A stretch of 64,000 nt of DNA from DATJGF01 sp035495315 (lineage in GTDB: Bacteria > Verrucomicrobiota > Verrucomicrobiia > Limisphaerales > UBA8199). Positions 8,243 to 17,027 of this stretch are shown here, piece after piece. Below the pieces are notes generated by a model that saw only the letters and a program-made list of their open reading frames with translations, was not told the DNA's origin and did no database searches. The stretch spans positions 1-64,000 of the forward strand of contig DATJGF010000036.1 of assembly GCA_035495315.1 (NCBI GenBank), written 5' to 3'. The first letter of the stretch is position 1, and each line of letters starts with the position of its first letter. The position numbers and the translations under genes are program-made.

Positions 8243-9112
8243 ATGCCTGAGTTTCTGCGCTTTCTGACCTTCGCCGTCATCTTTGTGGGCCTGCTGACTG
8301 CGGTGGTGCGCTTGACGCGTATCCGCGTTCGTAGCGATCTGTCTTATACGAGGGCTGCAGGTTTGACTGCTGTGTTCGTCGGGGTTCTTCTGGTGGTCTG
8401 GTGGTTCGTCACACGCGGCGAACCGAGCGAACGCCTTGTTCAGCCCTTAATCCTGCCCAGCCCGATGGAAGTCTTAAAGGCCTTTGCCCCGTTGCATCTC
8501 GAACAAGGTCTCGTCCGTAGTGCGTTTTATTCATGGCTCCGGGTGACTGCCGGCTTTGGCCTCGCGGCGCTCGTCGCGCTGCCTTTGGGGGTCTACATGG
8601 CTACGTTCCCCCCGGTGGCCGCCTTTTTCAGGCCGTTATCCCTGGCAGGCTCTTACGTGCCGATTGTGGTCTTCATTCCTCTGAGCATGACCTGGTTCGG
8701 CACCGGCGAGGCGCAGAAAATAGGGTTTTTGTTCATCGGTTGTTTCGTCGCATTGTTGCCACTGGTCATTAAGGACATTGCCGATGTTCCACCGGCGTTT
8801 TTGGACGTAGCCGTTACCAAAGGCGCCTCGCAATGGCAGTTGGTGCGGCACGTCCTCTTTCCGGTTGCCCAAGCTAATATTTGGGATCACCTCCGTGGTG
8901 TTTATGGGGTGGGGTGGGGTTGGATTATCATGGCTGAGATTGTGGTGCTGCCCGAATATGGCCTGGGTGGATTGATTGGGGTGTCGGAAAGGCGCAGCCA
9001 TACCGAAGCAATCTACGCGGTGATCATTGTGATCGTGCTTATCGCAATTGCTTGCGATCAACTCTGGCGTCTGGGAGGACAACTCCTCTTTCCTTACCGC
9101 AAGAACGAATGA
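8243..9112 (+). CDS. ABC transporter permease (SsuC/NrtB type)
   Basis: A 289-residue inner-membrane permease of the binding-protein-dependent transport family. An extra N-terminal pair of helices (about residues 5-23 and 38-55) precedes the conserved core. The EAA-loop region that docks on the ATPase is seen around LDVAVTKGASQWQLVRHVLFPVAQ (EAA-like, about residues 190-212). SsuC/NrtB/TauC relatives import sulfonates, nitrate or similar small anions, but specificity cannot be read here. Its stop overlaps the ATPase start as ATGA at 9109-9112, which indicates translational coupling. The REPIN-like element lies just upstream. Confidence 0.9.
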   Translation: MPEFLRFLTFAVIFVGLLTAVVRLTRIRVRSDLSYTRAAGLTAVFVGVLLVVWWFVTRGEPSERLVQPLILPSPMEVLKAFAPLHLEQGLVRSAFYSWLRVTAGFGLAALVALPLGVYMATFPPVAAFFRPLSLAGSYVPIVVFIPLSMTWFGTGEAQKIGFLFIGCFVALLPLVIKDIADVPPAFLDVAVTKGASQWQLVRHVLFPVAQANIWDHLRGVYGVGWGWIIMAEIVVLPEYGLGGLIGVSERRSHTEAIYAVIIVIVLIAIACDQLWRLGGQLLFPYRKNE

Positions 9113-10014
9113 GTATGCCCGAGAGCACCGAGAAATCTGAACCCAAAGCCGAGACGGCCCAAAAGGCAGCAGCTGCGCCTCTCGGTGAGAAAAAGGCCGA
9201 AGTGACGCGGCCTGATGTGGTCGTGTTTAAAAACGTCACGAAAAACTTCCGTGATGGAGCAGGTTCGAAGGTCGCGATACAAGACGTCTGTTTCGCAGTC
9301 GAAGATGCGCCAGATATTGGCGAACTGGTGACGATCGTCGGTCCATCCGGTTGTGGCAAATCGACACTGCTCCGGATCATAGCAGGCCTTAAACCGCACT
9401 TCCCGCCGAGCAAAGGTGAAGTGCAAGTCTTTGGAAAGCCGATCCAGGAGCCGGGGCCGGATCGGGGCCTGGTTGATCAGAAATACTCGCTCTTGCCACA
9501 CCTCAATGTGGTGGAGAACGTCGCCTTTGGCCTGAAATTACGCGGGATTGCGCGCTCGGAAAGAATGGAACGCTCTCAGGACTGGATCCGAAAAGTCGGA
9601 TTGGAGGGTGCCGAAAAGAAATATCCTTCCGAGCTCTCTGGAGGAATGCAGCAACGCGTCGCCATCGCGGCGACGTTGATTCTGCAGCCGCGCATTCTTC
9701 TGATGGACGAACCATTCGGCGCCCTCGACCCTGGCATTCGCTTGCGGATGCAGGAGCTGTTGATCAAATTGTGGAGTGAACAGGAAGGGACGGTGTTCTT
9801 GGTAACCCATTCGGTTGAAGAGGCAGTTTATTTAGGTGACCGCGTGTTCCTGATGGCCGCCAATCCCGGTCGGTTGGTCGAAGTATTGAAAGTGCCGCGC
9901 CCGCAAGAACCGCCTGAGGAAAGCCGACGCAAACCATGGTTCACCAATTTCTGCCAGTCATTGTTGCGGCGCCTTGAAGAGGAATCATCAGCACCGCCAG
10001 TGATGAAGGTGTAA
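9109..10014 (+). CDS. ABC transporter ATP-binding protein (SsuB/NrtD type)
   Basis: A 301-residue ATPase with all nucleotide-binding motifs: Walker A GPSGCGKST from residue 78, signature LSGGMQQRVAIA, Walker B ILLMDEPFGALDP and the H-loop VTHSVEEA. A charged, Ala/Lys/Glu-rich N-terminal extension of about 40 residues precedes the domain. The start at 9109 overlaps the permease stop by four bases; the ATG at 9115 is an alternative. The Q-loop region reads LVDQKYSLLPHLNVVENV. It should power the importer formed with the preceding permease and the OmpA-fused binding protein. Confidence 0.92.
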   Translation: MSMPESTEKSEPKAETAQKAAAAPLGEKKAEVTRPDVVVFKNVTKNFRDGAGSKVAIQDVCFAVEDAPDIGELVTIVGPSGCGKSTLLRIIAGLKPHFPPSKGEVQVFGKPIQEPGPDRGLVDQKYSLLPHLNVVENVAFGLKLRGIARSERMERSQDWIRKVGLEGAEKKYPSELSGGMQQRVAIAATLILQPRILLMDEPFGALDPGIRLRMQELLIKLWSEQEGTVFLVTHSVEEAVYLGDRVFLMAANPGRLVEVLKVPRPQEPPEESRRKPWFTNFCQSLLRRLEEESSAPPVMKV

Positions 10015-10045
10015 GGGAAGGTTTTATGGCCAACATTTATAATTT

Positions 10046-10115
10046 TAGGAGACAACGTAAGGAGCTCCCATTTGTTTTTGGGCAAAGAATCAGAGTTTCC
10101 TTACGTCGTCTCCTA
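10046..10115. repeat. Inverted repeat TAGGAGACAACGTAAGGA / TCCTTACGTCGTCTCCTA
   Basis: Two 18-bp arms, 10046-10063 and 10098-10115, match as reverse complements with one mismatch around a 34-bp spacer. Single arms of the same sequence occur at 2453-2473 (CTGACGTCGTCTCCTA) and 17008-17021 (CTGACGTCGTCTCA). The element sits between the ABC ATPase and the coiled-coil protein gene. It is too far from either for a simple terminator and lacks a T-run on the plus strand. Confidence 0.7.
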
Positions 10116-10171
10116 CACTTTTATGATGTTGCCGACCGGAAGACTGCATAAACTCAGCGCACATCGGTAGC

Positions 10172-11140
10172 ATGGACGAGTCCGCACCAAATTATCATCG
10201 CGAGTTTTTCAAGAGCCCACAGCATGCGGCACTGGGCTTTTTGACGCTTGGCGCCGGTTTTTTGAGCGCGACGCTGCTTGGGCTTATCGCCGGCCTGACC
10301 GCCTACGTCCTCGGCTGGATTTACCTGCCCGACATGGCCTTTTTCCGGCGCTGGGTCGACCGGCGCGAGGATAATGCCAAACAGGCCCAGGAGGCGGCAA
10401 AAATCACCGATTTTATTCAACGCCGTGATGCCCTGCTGCGCTCCCTGGCGCCGGAGCGGCGTGAGCGATACGCCCGGCTCGCGCAAGTCTGCCGCGATAT
10501 CGAGACGGCCACCGCCGACAACCTGCTGGCCTCTGCCGATCCGATGACCGACCCGCGCCTGCGCAAACTGGACGAACTGATGTGGACCTATTTACGGTTG
10601 CTGGGAATCGAGCAGTCTCTCGAGCAGTTCCTTGCAACCGAGAAAGGAGAGAACGTTCCGGCGATTCTGAAGGATGCGGAAGCCGAGGCGACACGGCTCA
10701 GCAGCGAAATCGAGGCGCTCAAGGCTAAGGGAGGTGATGTCACACTGGAGACACGGCAACGGTATCTCAGTTCGCGGCTCGAGCGGCTGGAGGTGTTGCG
10801 CAAACGTCAGCAGCGAAGTGTGCAGGCCGAATCGAATCTGGCATTGGTAGTTTCAGAACAGGAGCGGCTCGACCAGCAGATCAAACTCATACGCGCCGAT
10901 GCCATCGCATCGAAGAACGCCGAAACTCTCACCGCGCGAATCGACGCCACCGTCGAACATCTCGACCAAACCAACAAGTGGCTTTCCGAGCTTGATGAAT
11001 TCAAGGATCTCGTTGGGGACATGCCACCGACCGAGCAGCGTGTCGGATACCAGCCGACTGCACCATCCCCCGTCCCGCCAATTATCGACCCTAACCAGGT
11101 CCGGCGGAGAGATGGTATCCGGCAGAAGCAGGCGGGTTAA
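10172..11140 (+). CDS. Membrane-anchored coiled-coil protein of unknown function
   Basis: A 322-residue protein with no family I recognise. Residues about 19-50 form one long or two short hydrophobic helices (LGFLTLGAGFLSATLLGLIA, then AYVLGWIYLPDMAFF). The rest is charged and helical, with strong heptad patterns at about residues 60-100 and 165-275, and ends in a Pro-rich tail. It most likely projects a long coiled coil into the cytoplasm. It lies between the ABC ATPase and the AAA+ gene, with only a 12-bp gap to the latter, so a partnership with the AAA+ protein or with the PspA-like coiled coil is a reasonable inference. Confidence 0.75.
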   Translation: MDESAPNYHREFFKSPQHAALGFLTLGAGFLSATLLGLIAGLTAYVLGWIYLPDMAFFRRWVDRREDNAKQAQEAAKITDFIQRRDALLRSLAPERRERYARLAQVCRDIETATADNLLASADPMTDPRLRKLDELMWTYLRLLGIEQSLEQFLATEKGENVPAILKDAEAEATRLSSEIEALKAKGGDVTLETRQRYLSSRLERLEVLRKRQQRSVQAESNLALVVSEQERLDQQIKLIRADAIASKNAETLTARIDATVEHLDQTNKWLSELDEFKDLVGDMPPTEQRVGYQPTAPSPVPPIIDPNQVRRRDGIRQKQAG

Positions 11141-11152
11141 CTATGGTCTTTA

Positions 11153-12967
11153 ATGAAAACGGAACCCCAAAACGTGCCACCGGAAACCTCGACGAACTCC
11201 AATAGCCCAAACCGGCTGCCGCTGCAAGGCTGGGCATTGGAATTGGCGCGTCGCTGGAATGGGGGCACCTATTCTCTGTTTGTTTTGCATGGGAATATCT
11301 TTGACCTCTTTCCGGTCCAGAATAACGGCCGGCTCGATTACGTCCCACTCAAGACCTTTCTCGTTCGCCGGCTTTTTCCTCAGCGCTCCTGTTTGCTCTT
11401 CTACGACATTAGCGACGGATTGACGTTCGGTTCGCCGGACATGCAGAAGCGGTTTTTCGAATGGCTGGAGGTCTATGACAGCGTCGAAAACACCAACTTC
11501 CACGAGGCCGGACCGCCGAGAGACTTCAACCGCCTGGCTTCCCTGCTGCGTCGCTTTTTCCTGCGGGTTGCTGAAGAGAAGGAGAAATGGAGCGGCATCA
11601 CATTGATTATTGATTTCCCGGAGAAGCTTATTCCGGCCACCGAAGAGGCTAACGCGAGCGTCGATGAGCGGATGAATCTCGTGACGTTTCTCAAATGGGC
11701 CGCCGCCCCCGAAATGGCAAAACTCGATATTGGCGTAATCCTGGTCACCGAGTCCGCCGCCGAGCTCAATGCGCGCCTTCTCCAGAATCCGTATGTTGCC
11801 CAGGTCCGCATTGACCTACCTGATGCCGACGAACGCTTGCGCTTTCTCTCATCAGGCTGGGGCGAAGCCATGGCCGACGGAAAACCGTTCGCGGATTGGT
11901 GTGATTTTACTCCGGAGGACCTGGCCGCCCGCACGGCGGGTCTCAACTTGCTGCGCATCCGCCACTTTCTCGCCGAAGCAATTCGGAACAGCACACGGGT
12001 GACACAAGACCATGTCACCACCGGGAAAAAGCGCTTGATTGAAGAGTATTGTCAGGGCCTCGTGCGCTTCAAGGACCCGAAACCGGGGGTGAGTCTGGAT
12101 CGCGTCGCAACGCACACGGCGGCCAAACAACGTTTGCGCGAATTAGCCTGGCTGATCAAAAATGGCAAGACCGACGTGTTGGAGCGGGGAATTTTGGTAC
12201 CTGGCCGCGTTGGTGTCGGCAAATCATTCATCATCGATTGTTTTGCCAGCGAGTGCGGGTTGCCGGTTATGGAGATGGGCGAGTTTCGCTCGAAGTGGGT
12301 GGGAGATACCGAACGGCAGCAGGCCAGGATCCTGATGACGATTCGCGCACTCGGCCCAGTAATCGTAGTTGTCGATGAAGCTGATGCAGTCTTTGGCACA
12401 CGCGAAGCCGACGGCGACAGCGGTGTTTCTGGACGGGTTTTCGCAGCGTTCGCTGCGCACATAGGCGATTCAACGCTCCGCGGGCGTGAACTTTGGGTGG
12501 CAATGACTTCCCGGCCGGATCTGCTATCAATCGATATGAAACGCCAGGGGCGCTTTGGATTATGCATGCCGCTCTTTCCGGCTCAGAATTCGACGGACGT
12601 GATAGAACTCTTCTCGACCGTTGCCAAGGTTAAGGGCATCAGCTTGAACGATGCGATTCTAACTTATATCCGCGAGAATTTGGGTGAACAGCCTTTGACC
12701 GGCAGCGACGTAGAATCGATTCTCATCCGTGCCAAGGAAAAAGCGGTGCTGGCGAAGCGCGACAGTGATGTTCAACGGGCCGACCTGGAAGAAGCCGTTT
12801 CCTCGTTTATCGACCCGCTCGATCCGGACTTGCTTGCATTACAGGAGTTGGCTGCCGTGCTGGCTTGCTCCGACCGCAGATATTTGCCCGAGCGCTATCG
12901 AGCCGGCGATCGAGCTGCATTGCTAGAGCAATTTGCGCATCTGAAGCTTCGTGCCGGACGAAGATAA
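11153..12967 (+). CDS. AAA+ ATPase with a degenerate N-terminal module (Ycf46-like architecture)
   Basis: A 604-residue protein. The C-terminal half is an active-looking AAA+ module: Walker A GRVGVGKS (residues 351-358), pore-loop-like FRSKWVGDTE, Walker B VIVVVDEADAV with D408/E409, sensor-1 TSRP and a probable Arg finger in KRQGRFG. The N-terminal half (about residues 20-270) has the look of an AAA fold that lost its P-loop, as in the Ycf46 group, where a dead module precedes a live one. It ends the envelope cluster, 12 bp after the coiled-coil gene and 3 bp before the DUF62 gene. Its likely role is remodelling a partner such as the PspA-like or coiled-coil protein. Confidence 0.85.
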   Translation: MKTEPQNVPPETSTNSNSPNRLPLQGWALELARRWNGGTYSLFVLHGNIFDLFPVQNNGRLDYVPLKTFLVRRLFPQRSCLLFYDISDGLTFGSPDMQKRFFEWLEVYDSVENTNFHEAGPPRDFNRLASLLRRFFLRVAEEKEKWSGITLIIDFPEKLIPATEEANASVDERMNLVTFLKWAAAPEMAKLDIGVILVTESAAELNARLLQNPYVAQVRIDLPDADERLRFLSSGWGEAMADGKPFADWCDFTPEDLAARTAGLNLLRIRHFLAEAIRNSTRVTQDHVTTGKKRLIEEYCQGLVRFKDPKPGVSLDRVATHTAAKQRLRELAWLIKNGKTDVLERGILVPGRVGVGKSFIIDCFASECGLPVMEMGEFRSKWVGDTERQQARILMTIRALGPVIVVVDEADAVFGTREADGDSGVSGRVFAAFAAHIGDSTLRGRELWVAMTSRPDLLSIDMKRQGRFGLCMPLFPAQNSTDVIELFSTVAKVKGISLNDAILTYIRENLGEQPLTGSDVESILIRAKEKAVLAKRDSDVQRADLEEAVSSFIDPLDPDLLALQELAAVLACSDRRYLPERYRAGDRAALLEQFAHLKLRAGRR

Positions 12968-12970
12968 CCG

Positions 12971-13774
12971 GTGATGAAGCCAGGTCGGATCATCAGCCTA
13001 ACGACCGATTTCGGCTCAAAGGATTGGTTCGTCGGCACGATGAAGGCGGTGATTCTTGGTATTAACCCCGATGCCGTTGTCGTTGACCTTAGCCACGAAC
13101 TTCCCCCAGGCGACATTCGGGCCGGCGCGTTTGCGCTCGCTGCAAGTTACCGGTTCTTTGCCAAAGGGACCGTTCATGTCGTCGTTGTTGACCCAGGAGT
13201 GGGGGGCTCCCGCCGCGCGATTGTCGTCCAAACGGAAGGCTACTTTTTCGTCGGGCCCAATAATGGACTCCTGAGTTGGGCTTTAAGGGACGAAACGATT
13301 CAGAGCATTCACGCGCTGGAAAACCGAAAGTATTCTTTGGAATCGATTAGCCAGACATTCCATGGACGTGACATTTTTGCACCCGCAGCCGCGCACCTTA
13401 CGCGTGGGACTCCGATCGATAGACTGGGTCCTCGCCTGAAGGAATTTACGACGATGGCTTGGCCACGGCCAAGGCGCGCACGGGGAAGTTTGGAAGGTGA
13501 GGTCGTCTATGTGGACCGCTTCGGCAATGGGATTACCAACGTTGACTCCACAGCTTTAGCCCAGGTGGCCAAAGGCAGTGTGCGCGTGATCGTCGCAGAC
13601 AAATGGATCTGCCCTCTCGTCCGTTATTATGCAGCCGCTCCCCCGAATGCGGCGGCGGCTGTAGTCGGCTCAAGCGGGTTCCTGGAAATAGCGATCAACG
13701 GCGGCAGTGCGGCGACGCAATTTGGCCTTCGGGTGGGTGATCCGGTCAGTGTTGTTCCAGTGCAGAAAACGTAA
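12971..13774 (+). CDS. SAM hydrolase / S-adenosyl-L-methionine hydroxide adenosyltransferase (DUF62)
   Basis: A 267-residue member of the chlorinase/fluorinase-like family. Family members of the hydroxide type split S-adenosylmethionine into adenosine and methionine using an activated water. The N-terminal TDFGSKDWFVGTMKAVILG (residues 9-27), HVVVVDPGVGGSRRA and GPNNGLLSW motifs are diagnostic, and FHGRDIFAPAAAHL follows. There is no long insertion loop of the true fluorinases. The start is GTG at 12971 or the adjacent ATG at 12974. It is probably co-transcribed with the AAA+ gene, though a functional link is not evident. Confidence 0.9.
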   Translation: MMKPGRIISLTTDFGSKDWFVGTMKAVILGINPDAVVVDLSHELPPGDIRAGAFALAASYRFFAKGTVHVVVVDPGVGGSRRAIVVQTEGYFFVGPNNGLLSWALRDETIQSIHALENRKYSLESISQTFHGRDIFAPAAAHLTRGTPIDRLGPRLKEFTTMAWPRPRRARGSLEGEVVYVDRFGNGITNVDSTALAQVAKGSVRVIVADKWICPLVRYYAAAPPNAAAAVVGSSGFLEIAINGGSAATQFGLRVGDPVSVVPVQKT

Positions 13775-13815
13775 CGCGCGTCCGGAGTGAAGCACACTTG
13801 GCTTGCGCGCGTGCG

Positions 13816-13843
13816 ATGGCCCGACTAGCATCGGGCCCGTTTT
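13816..13843 (+). terminator. Probable rho-independent terminator
   Basis: A GC-rich hairpin, GGCCCGA-CTAGCA-TCGGGCC (stem 13818-13824/13831-13837), is followed by CGTTTT. It lies 42 bp after the DUF62 stop, so it would close the long plus-strand cluster. The T-run is short, hence moderate confidence. Confidence 0.5.
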
Positions 13844-13903
13844 CGCGGGGCATGGTGCTTCTGCGAGCTTTCATCAACAGGTGTGCGTATCAGAACGTAT
13901 GTT

Positions 13904-15040
13904 ATGAACAGACCCTACCCTACCCTCACATTGGCTTCCCTTTTGGTCTTGTGCTCGAGCCTGAGCATTACCGCCGCGGACGTCGGTATTCTGCGGCCGG
14001 ATATGGAAAGCCTGTACCGAGTTTCGAGCGCTAAATCGCGGTCGATCAGCCCGGAGAATTTTACTGGCGAAAAGGGAAAAGCCGCCATGGCTAAGGAAGG
14101 CACCGGCAAAAATGCATCCAGAGAATTGGGCCAAGGCTGGAAAGTTTCTCCGTCGGTGGTGATCAAGGCGCACACTACGTTTACTTTGGGCGAAATCCAG
14201 GGACCCGGCTGTATTCAACAGATTTGGATGACGCCGACGGGCAACTGGCGGCGCTCGGTACTGAGATTTTATTGGGACGGCGAAACCGATCCTTCAGTAG
14301 AGTGCCCCGTAGGCAGCTTTTTCGCCTGCGGTTGGGGAAAGTATTGCCAGATCAACTCACTGGCCATTTGTGTAAATCCTGGCAGCGCTTTCAATTGTTA
14401 CTGGGCAATGCCGTTTCACAAGTCTGCCCGGATCACGATGGAAAATATCGACGACAAGGACATGGTTCTGTACTACCAGGTCAATTACACGCTGACCGAT
14501 GTACCGAAAGACGCCGGGTGTTTTCACGCTCAATTCCGCCGCGAGGTACCCTTGAAATCCAAGGGCATCTATACGATCCTCGATGGCGTCGAGGGGCAAG
14601 GACAGTACGTGGGGACTTACCTGGCGTGGGAAGTCCATAGTCCCGGTTGGTGGGGCGAAGGCGAAATTAAATTCTTCATGGATGGCGATCAACAATTCCC
14701 CACCATTTGCGGAACCGGCACTGAAGATTATTTCTGCGGTTCGTATGATTTCGAAAATCCTGATACCAAAAAGTACCAACCATTCTCGACACCCTACACG
14801 GGTCTGGCCCAGGTAATCCCGCTCGATAAAATCTATGAGGTAGGGCAACAGTTCGGGCTGTATCGCTGGCATATTGCCGACCCTGTGCGATTTCAAAAGG
14901 CTCTTAAAGTGACAATTCAAGCGCTGGGCTGGCAATCGGGTGGACGTTACTTGCCGCTCGAGGACACCGTAGCCTCTGTCGCTTATTGGTACCAAAAGGA
15001 ACCACACAAGAAGTTCCCCGCGTTGGTGCCGACGGAATAA
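13904..15040 (+). CDS. Secreted DUF2961 protein (glycoside hydrolase family 172 type)
   Basis: A 378-residue protein with a signal peptide (MNRPYPTLTLASLLVLCSSL and onward, ending near ITAA). The DUF2961/GH172 core is clear: GPGCIQQIWMTP, LRFYWDGE, a conserved GSFFACGWGK segment, WGEGEIKFFMDGD and the GTGTEDYFCGSYDF motif with acidic residues proposed as catalytic in this family. Characterised members form or cleave difructofuranose dianhydrides and fucosyl/arabinofuranosyl bonds. The true substrate here is unknown. The frame extends to a GTG at 13883, but the ATG at 13904 gives the more normal signal peptide. Confidence 0.87.
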   Translation: MNRPYPTLTLASLLVLCSSLSITAADVGILRPDMESLYRVSSAKSRSISPENFTGEKGKAAMAKEGTGKNASRELGQGWKVSPSVVIKAHTTFTLGEIQGPGCIQQIWMTPTGNWRRSVLRFYWDGETDPSVECPVGSFFACGWGKYCQINSLAICVNPGSAFNCYWAMPFHKSARITMENIDDKDMVLYYQVNYTLTDVPKDAGCFHAQFRREVPLKSKGIYTILDGVEGQGQYVGTYLAWEVHSPGWWGEGEIKFFMDGDQQFPTICGTGTEDYFCGSYDFENPDTKKYQPFSTPYTGLAQVIPLDKIYEVGQQFGLYRWHIADPVRFQKALKVTIQALGWQSGGRYLPLEDTVASVAYWYQKEPHKKFPALVPTE

Positions 15041-15164
15041 CAGACCTCTTCTGTTAGCTCGCAAGTGACGCATAGTTTCACGGTGACGCATCGCGGGTTT
15101 CCGACTCACTAGAGCACCAAATAGATTATTGACTTGTGCAGGCATCGCCCGTTTGGTGGGGGAG

Positions 15165-15623
15165 ATGACCGGACCAATCAACAAGCCGTATGAAGGCGCT
15201 TTCGTAGGCAATGCACACCACTTTGCGTTGCGGGTCTATACTGAAGATACGGACTTTGGCAGAGTGGTCTACCATGCAAATTACCTCCATTTCCTGGAGC
15301 GGGCCCGTTCTGACATGTTGCGATCCCTTGGCATTAATCAGCGGGCTGCGATCGAAACCGGCAAAGGTGTCTATGCGGTGTCCGAGCTTACGATAAAATA
15401 TTGCAGACCCGCCAGGCTCGAAGACGAATTAGTCATCGTCAGCCGACTGGTAGAGGTACGCGGGGCCTCCTGCCTTATCGGCCAGACGATTCTTCGCGGT
15501 CAGGAAACTCTTGCCGAGGCTACGGTAAAAGTAGCTTTTCTCGGCGCCACTGGGCGGCCCACGCGACAGCCGGCAGAGTGGGTGCAAAAATTTGAAGAGA
15601 TAAGACGGAAACAAACTTCGTAA
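15165..15623 (+). CDS. YbgC/FadM-type acyl-CoA thioesterase
   Basis: A 152-residue single hot-dog domain. The signature EDTDFGRVVYHANYLHFLERARSD lies in the first third, with the catalytic Asp in the DTDFG loop and the conserved YHANY turn. YbgC relatives hydrolyse acyl-CoA or acyl-ACP thioesters and are usually near Tol-Pal genes, which is not the case here. An in-frame TTG at 15129 would add 12 residues; I chose the ATG at 15165, although the purine-rich GGGGGAG lies directly against it. The neighbour on the right converges from the minus strand. Confidence 0.85.
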   Translation: MTGPINKPYEGAFVGNAHHFALRVYTEDTDFGRVVYHANYLHFLERARSDMLRSLGINQRAAIETGKGVYAVSELTIKYCRPARLEDELVIVSRLVEVRGASCLIGQTILRGQETLAEATVKVAFLGATGRPTRQPAEWVQKFEEIRRKQTS

Positions 15624-15672
15624 CGGCCAAAGCAAGATCGTCCATGAGGCATTGTTTTATTTTGGAGTGTAT

Positions 15673-17001
15673 TTAGCGCAAGGCGCCGGTTTGGAAACTC
15701 AATGCCGAGCGCTGGACCAGGTACTCGTATTGGGTTGTCGCCAGTGAGATTTCGGCCGAAATGAGGTTGAGCTCAGCCTGATTGAATTCGGCAATCGAGC
15801 TCAGGCCGTTCTGATACCGCGTTTTAGCGAGGTTATAGGATTGCCTGGCATTTTCCAACAGCCGACCTGTGATTCGGTAACGGTCAAAGGCGTTCTGCGC
15901 GTTGAGCCAAGCGATGCGAACATCTCGTGTCACGTTATCTTCGAGGTTGCGCAAGCTCGCCTCCGCGGCTTGCGCCTGCAATTCGGCCTCACGCTGGCGC
16001 GCAACGTAAAATCCGCCGGCAAAGATCGGCACGTTGATGATCAGCCCTGCGGCGGCGTAGCCATCCGGCAAGGCGGAATCATGGATCGGAGCCCCACCAG
16101 CGCTACCGACAGCCGAGATCGTGGGAAACCGCGCATCCCGCTGGGCTTTCGCCAGTTTCAGCGCAGCCTCCTGTTGATTGCGTAAGCTGAGTAAATCGGG
16201 CCTGAACTGCAATGCCCTTTGAGTAAAGTCAGAGACATTGTTTGATAGCTCGGGCGGTAAAGGTTCGTCGATTAAGTGGTACTGCTTGCTGTCGCGCAAT
16301 CCCAACAGGTTAGAGAGCTGCGCGAAAGAGGCATTGAGATCATTTTGGGCCTTGCTCAACAGCAATTGGGCCTCCTCGACATTCACCCTCGCGAAACTGA
16401 CGTCCAATTCTGATCGGAGCTTATTGCTGGCGAGGGCGCTTACCTGGTCCAAAAACGTTTGGCGAGCGGTAACGGTCTGCCGGGCAACGCGTGTGACCGC
16501 TTGGGCCTGCTGTGCCGCGTAAAAGGCGCCATCCACTGCCAGCAGGATCTGCTCGCGGGTCGCCTGGGCATTGTTGGCTGCAGCCTGTGCCTGAAGCTTG
16601 GCACTTCCGGTCAAGTTCGCCGTACGTCCGAAATCGGTAATCAGCTGACTGATCATCACGCCTTCAGCTTGCCGATCAAAGATTGAGGGATTGTTCAGCG
16701 CACCGATTGCCTCAAGCCGAGTGTTGTCGGAGGCGGTGCCGACCGCGACAGCGTTAGCGGAGATGTTTGGGAAAAAACCCGATCGCACTTGCGTGACGAC
16801 CTCGCGCGAGGCTAAAGCCTTGAGATCAGCGATGGTGATAAGAGGGTGATTTTTAATAGCGGTTTCATGGGCTTGCTGCAGGGTTAGGGCCTGAACTTCT
16901 TCGGTCCTCGCGAGTTCAGCCCAGAATACGACCGATAGGGCAGATACGATTAATGAAAATCGACGAAGGGAATTCCCCAGCGTTGCTCGGACGAGTTTCA
17001 T
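15673..17001 (-). CDS. TolC-family outer-membrane channel protein
   Basis: A 442-residue protein with a signal peptide (MKLVRATLGNSLRRFSLIVS and onward) and two outer-membrane-efflux-protein repeats rich in long helices. Recognisable features include LTLQQAHETAIKNHPL at the mature N-terminus and NLAKTRYQNGLSSIAEFNQAE near the C-terminus, typical of the TolC alpha-barrel. It would form the outer-membrane exit of the RND pump encoded 26 bp upstream. A GTG at 17022 gives a longer frame with a basic MRRRQAI leader, but the ATG at 17001 is preferred. It is the last gene of the efflux operon. Confidence 0.9.
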   Translation of the reverse strand: MKLVRATLGNSLRRFSLIVSALSVVFWAELARTEEVQALTLQQAHETAIKNHPLITIADLKALASREVVTQVRSGFFPNISANAVAVGTASDNTRLEAIGALNNPSIFDRQAEGVMISQLITDFGRTANLTGSAKLQAQAAANNAQATREQILLAVDGAFYAAQQAQAVTRVARQTVTARQTFLDQVSALASNKLRSELDVSFARVNVEEAQLLLSKAQNDLNASFAQLSNLLGLRDSKQYHLIDEPLPPELSNNVSDFTQRALQFRPDLLSLRNQQEAALKLAKAQRDARFPTISAVGSAGGAPIHDSALPDGYAAAGLIINVPIFAGGFYVARQREAELQAQAAEASLRNLEDNVTRDVRIAWLNAQNAFDRYRITGRLLENARQSYNLAKTRYQNGLSSIAEFNQAELNLISAEISLATTQYEYLVQRSALSFQTGALR

Positions 17002-17027
17002 TATTGCCTGACGTCGTCTCACAGGTC

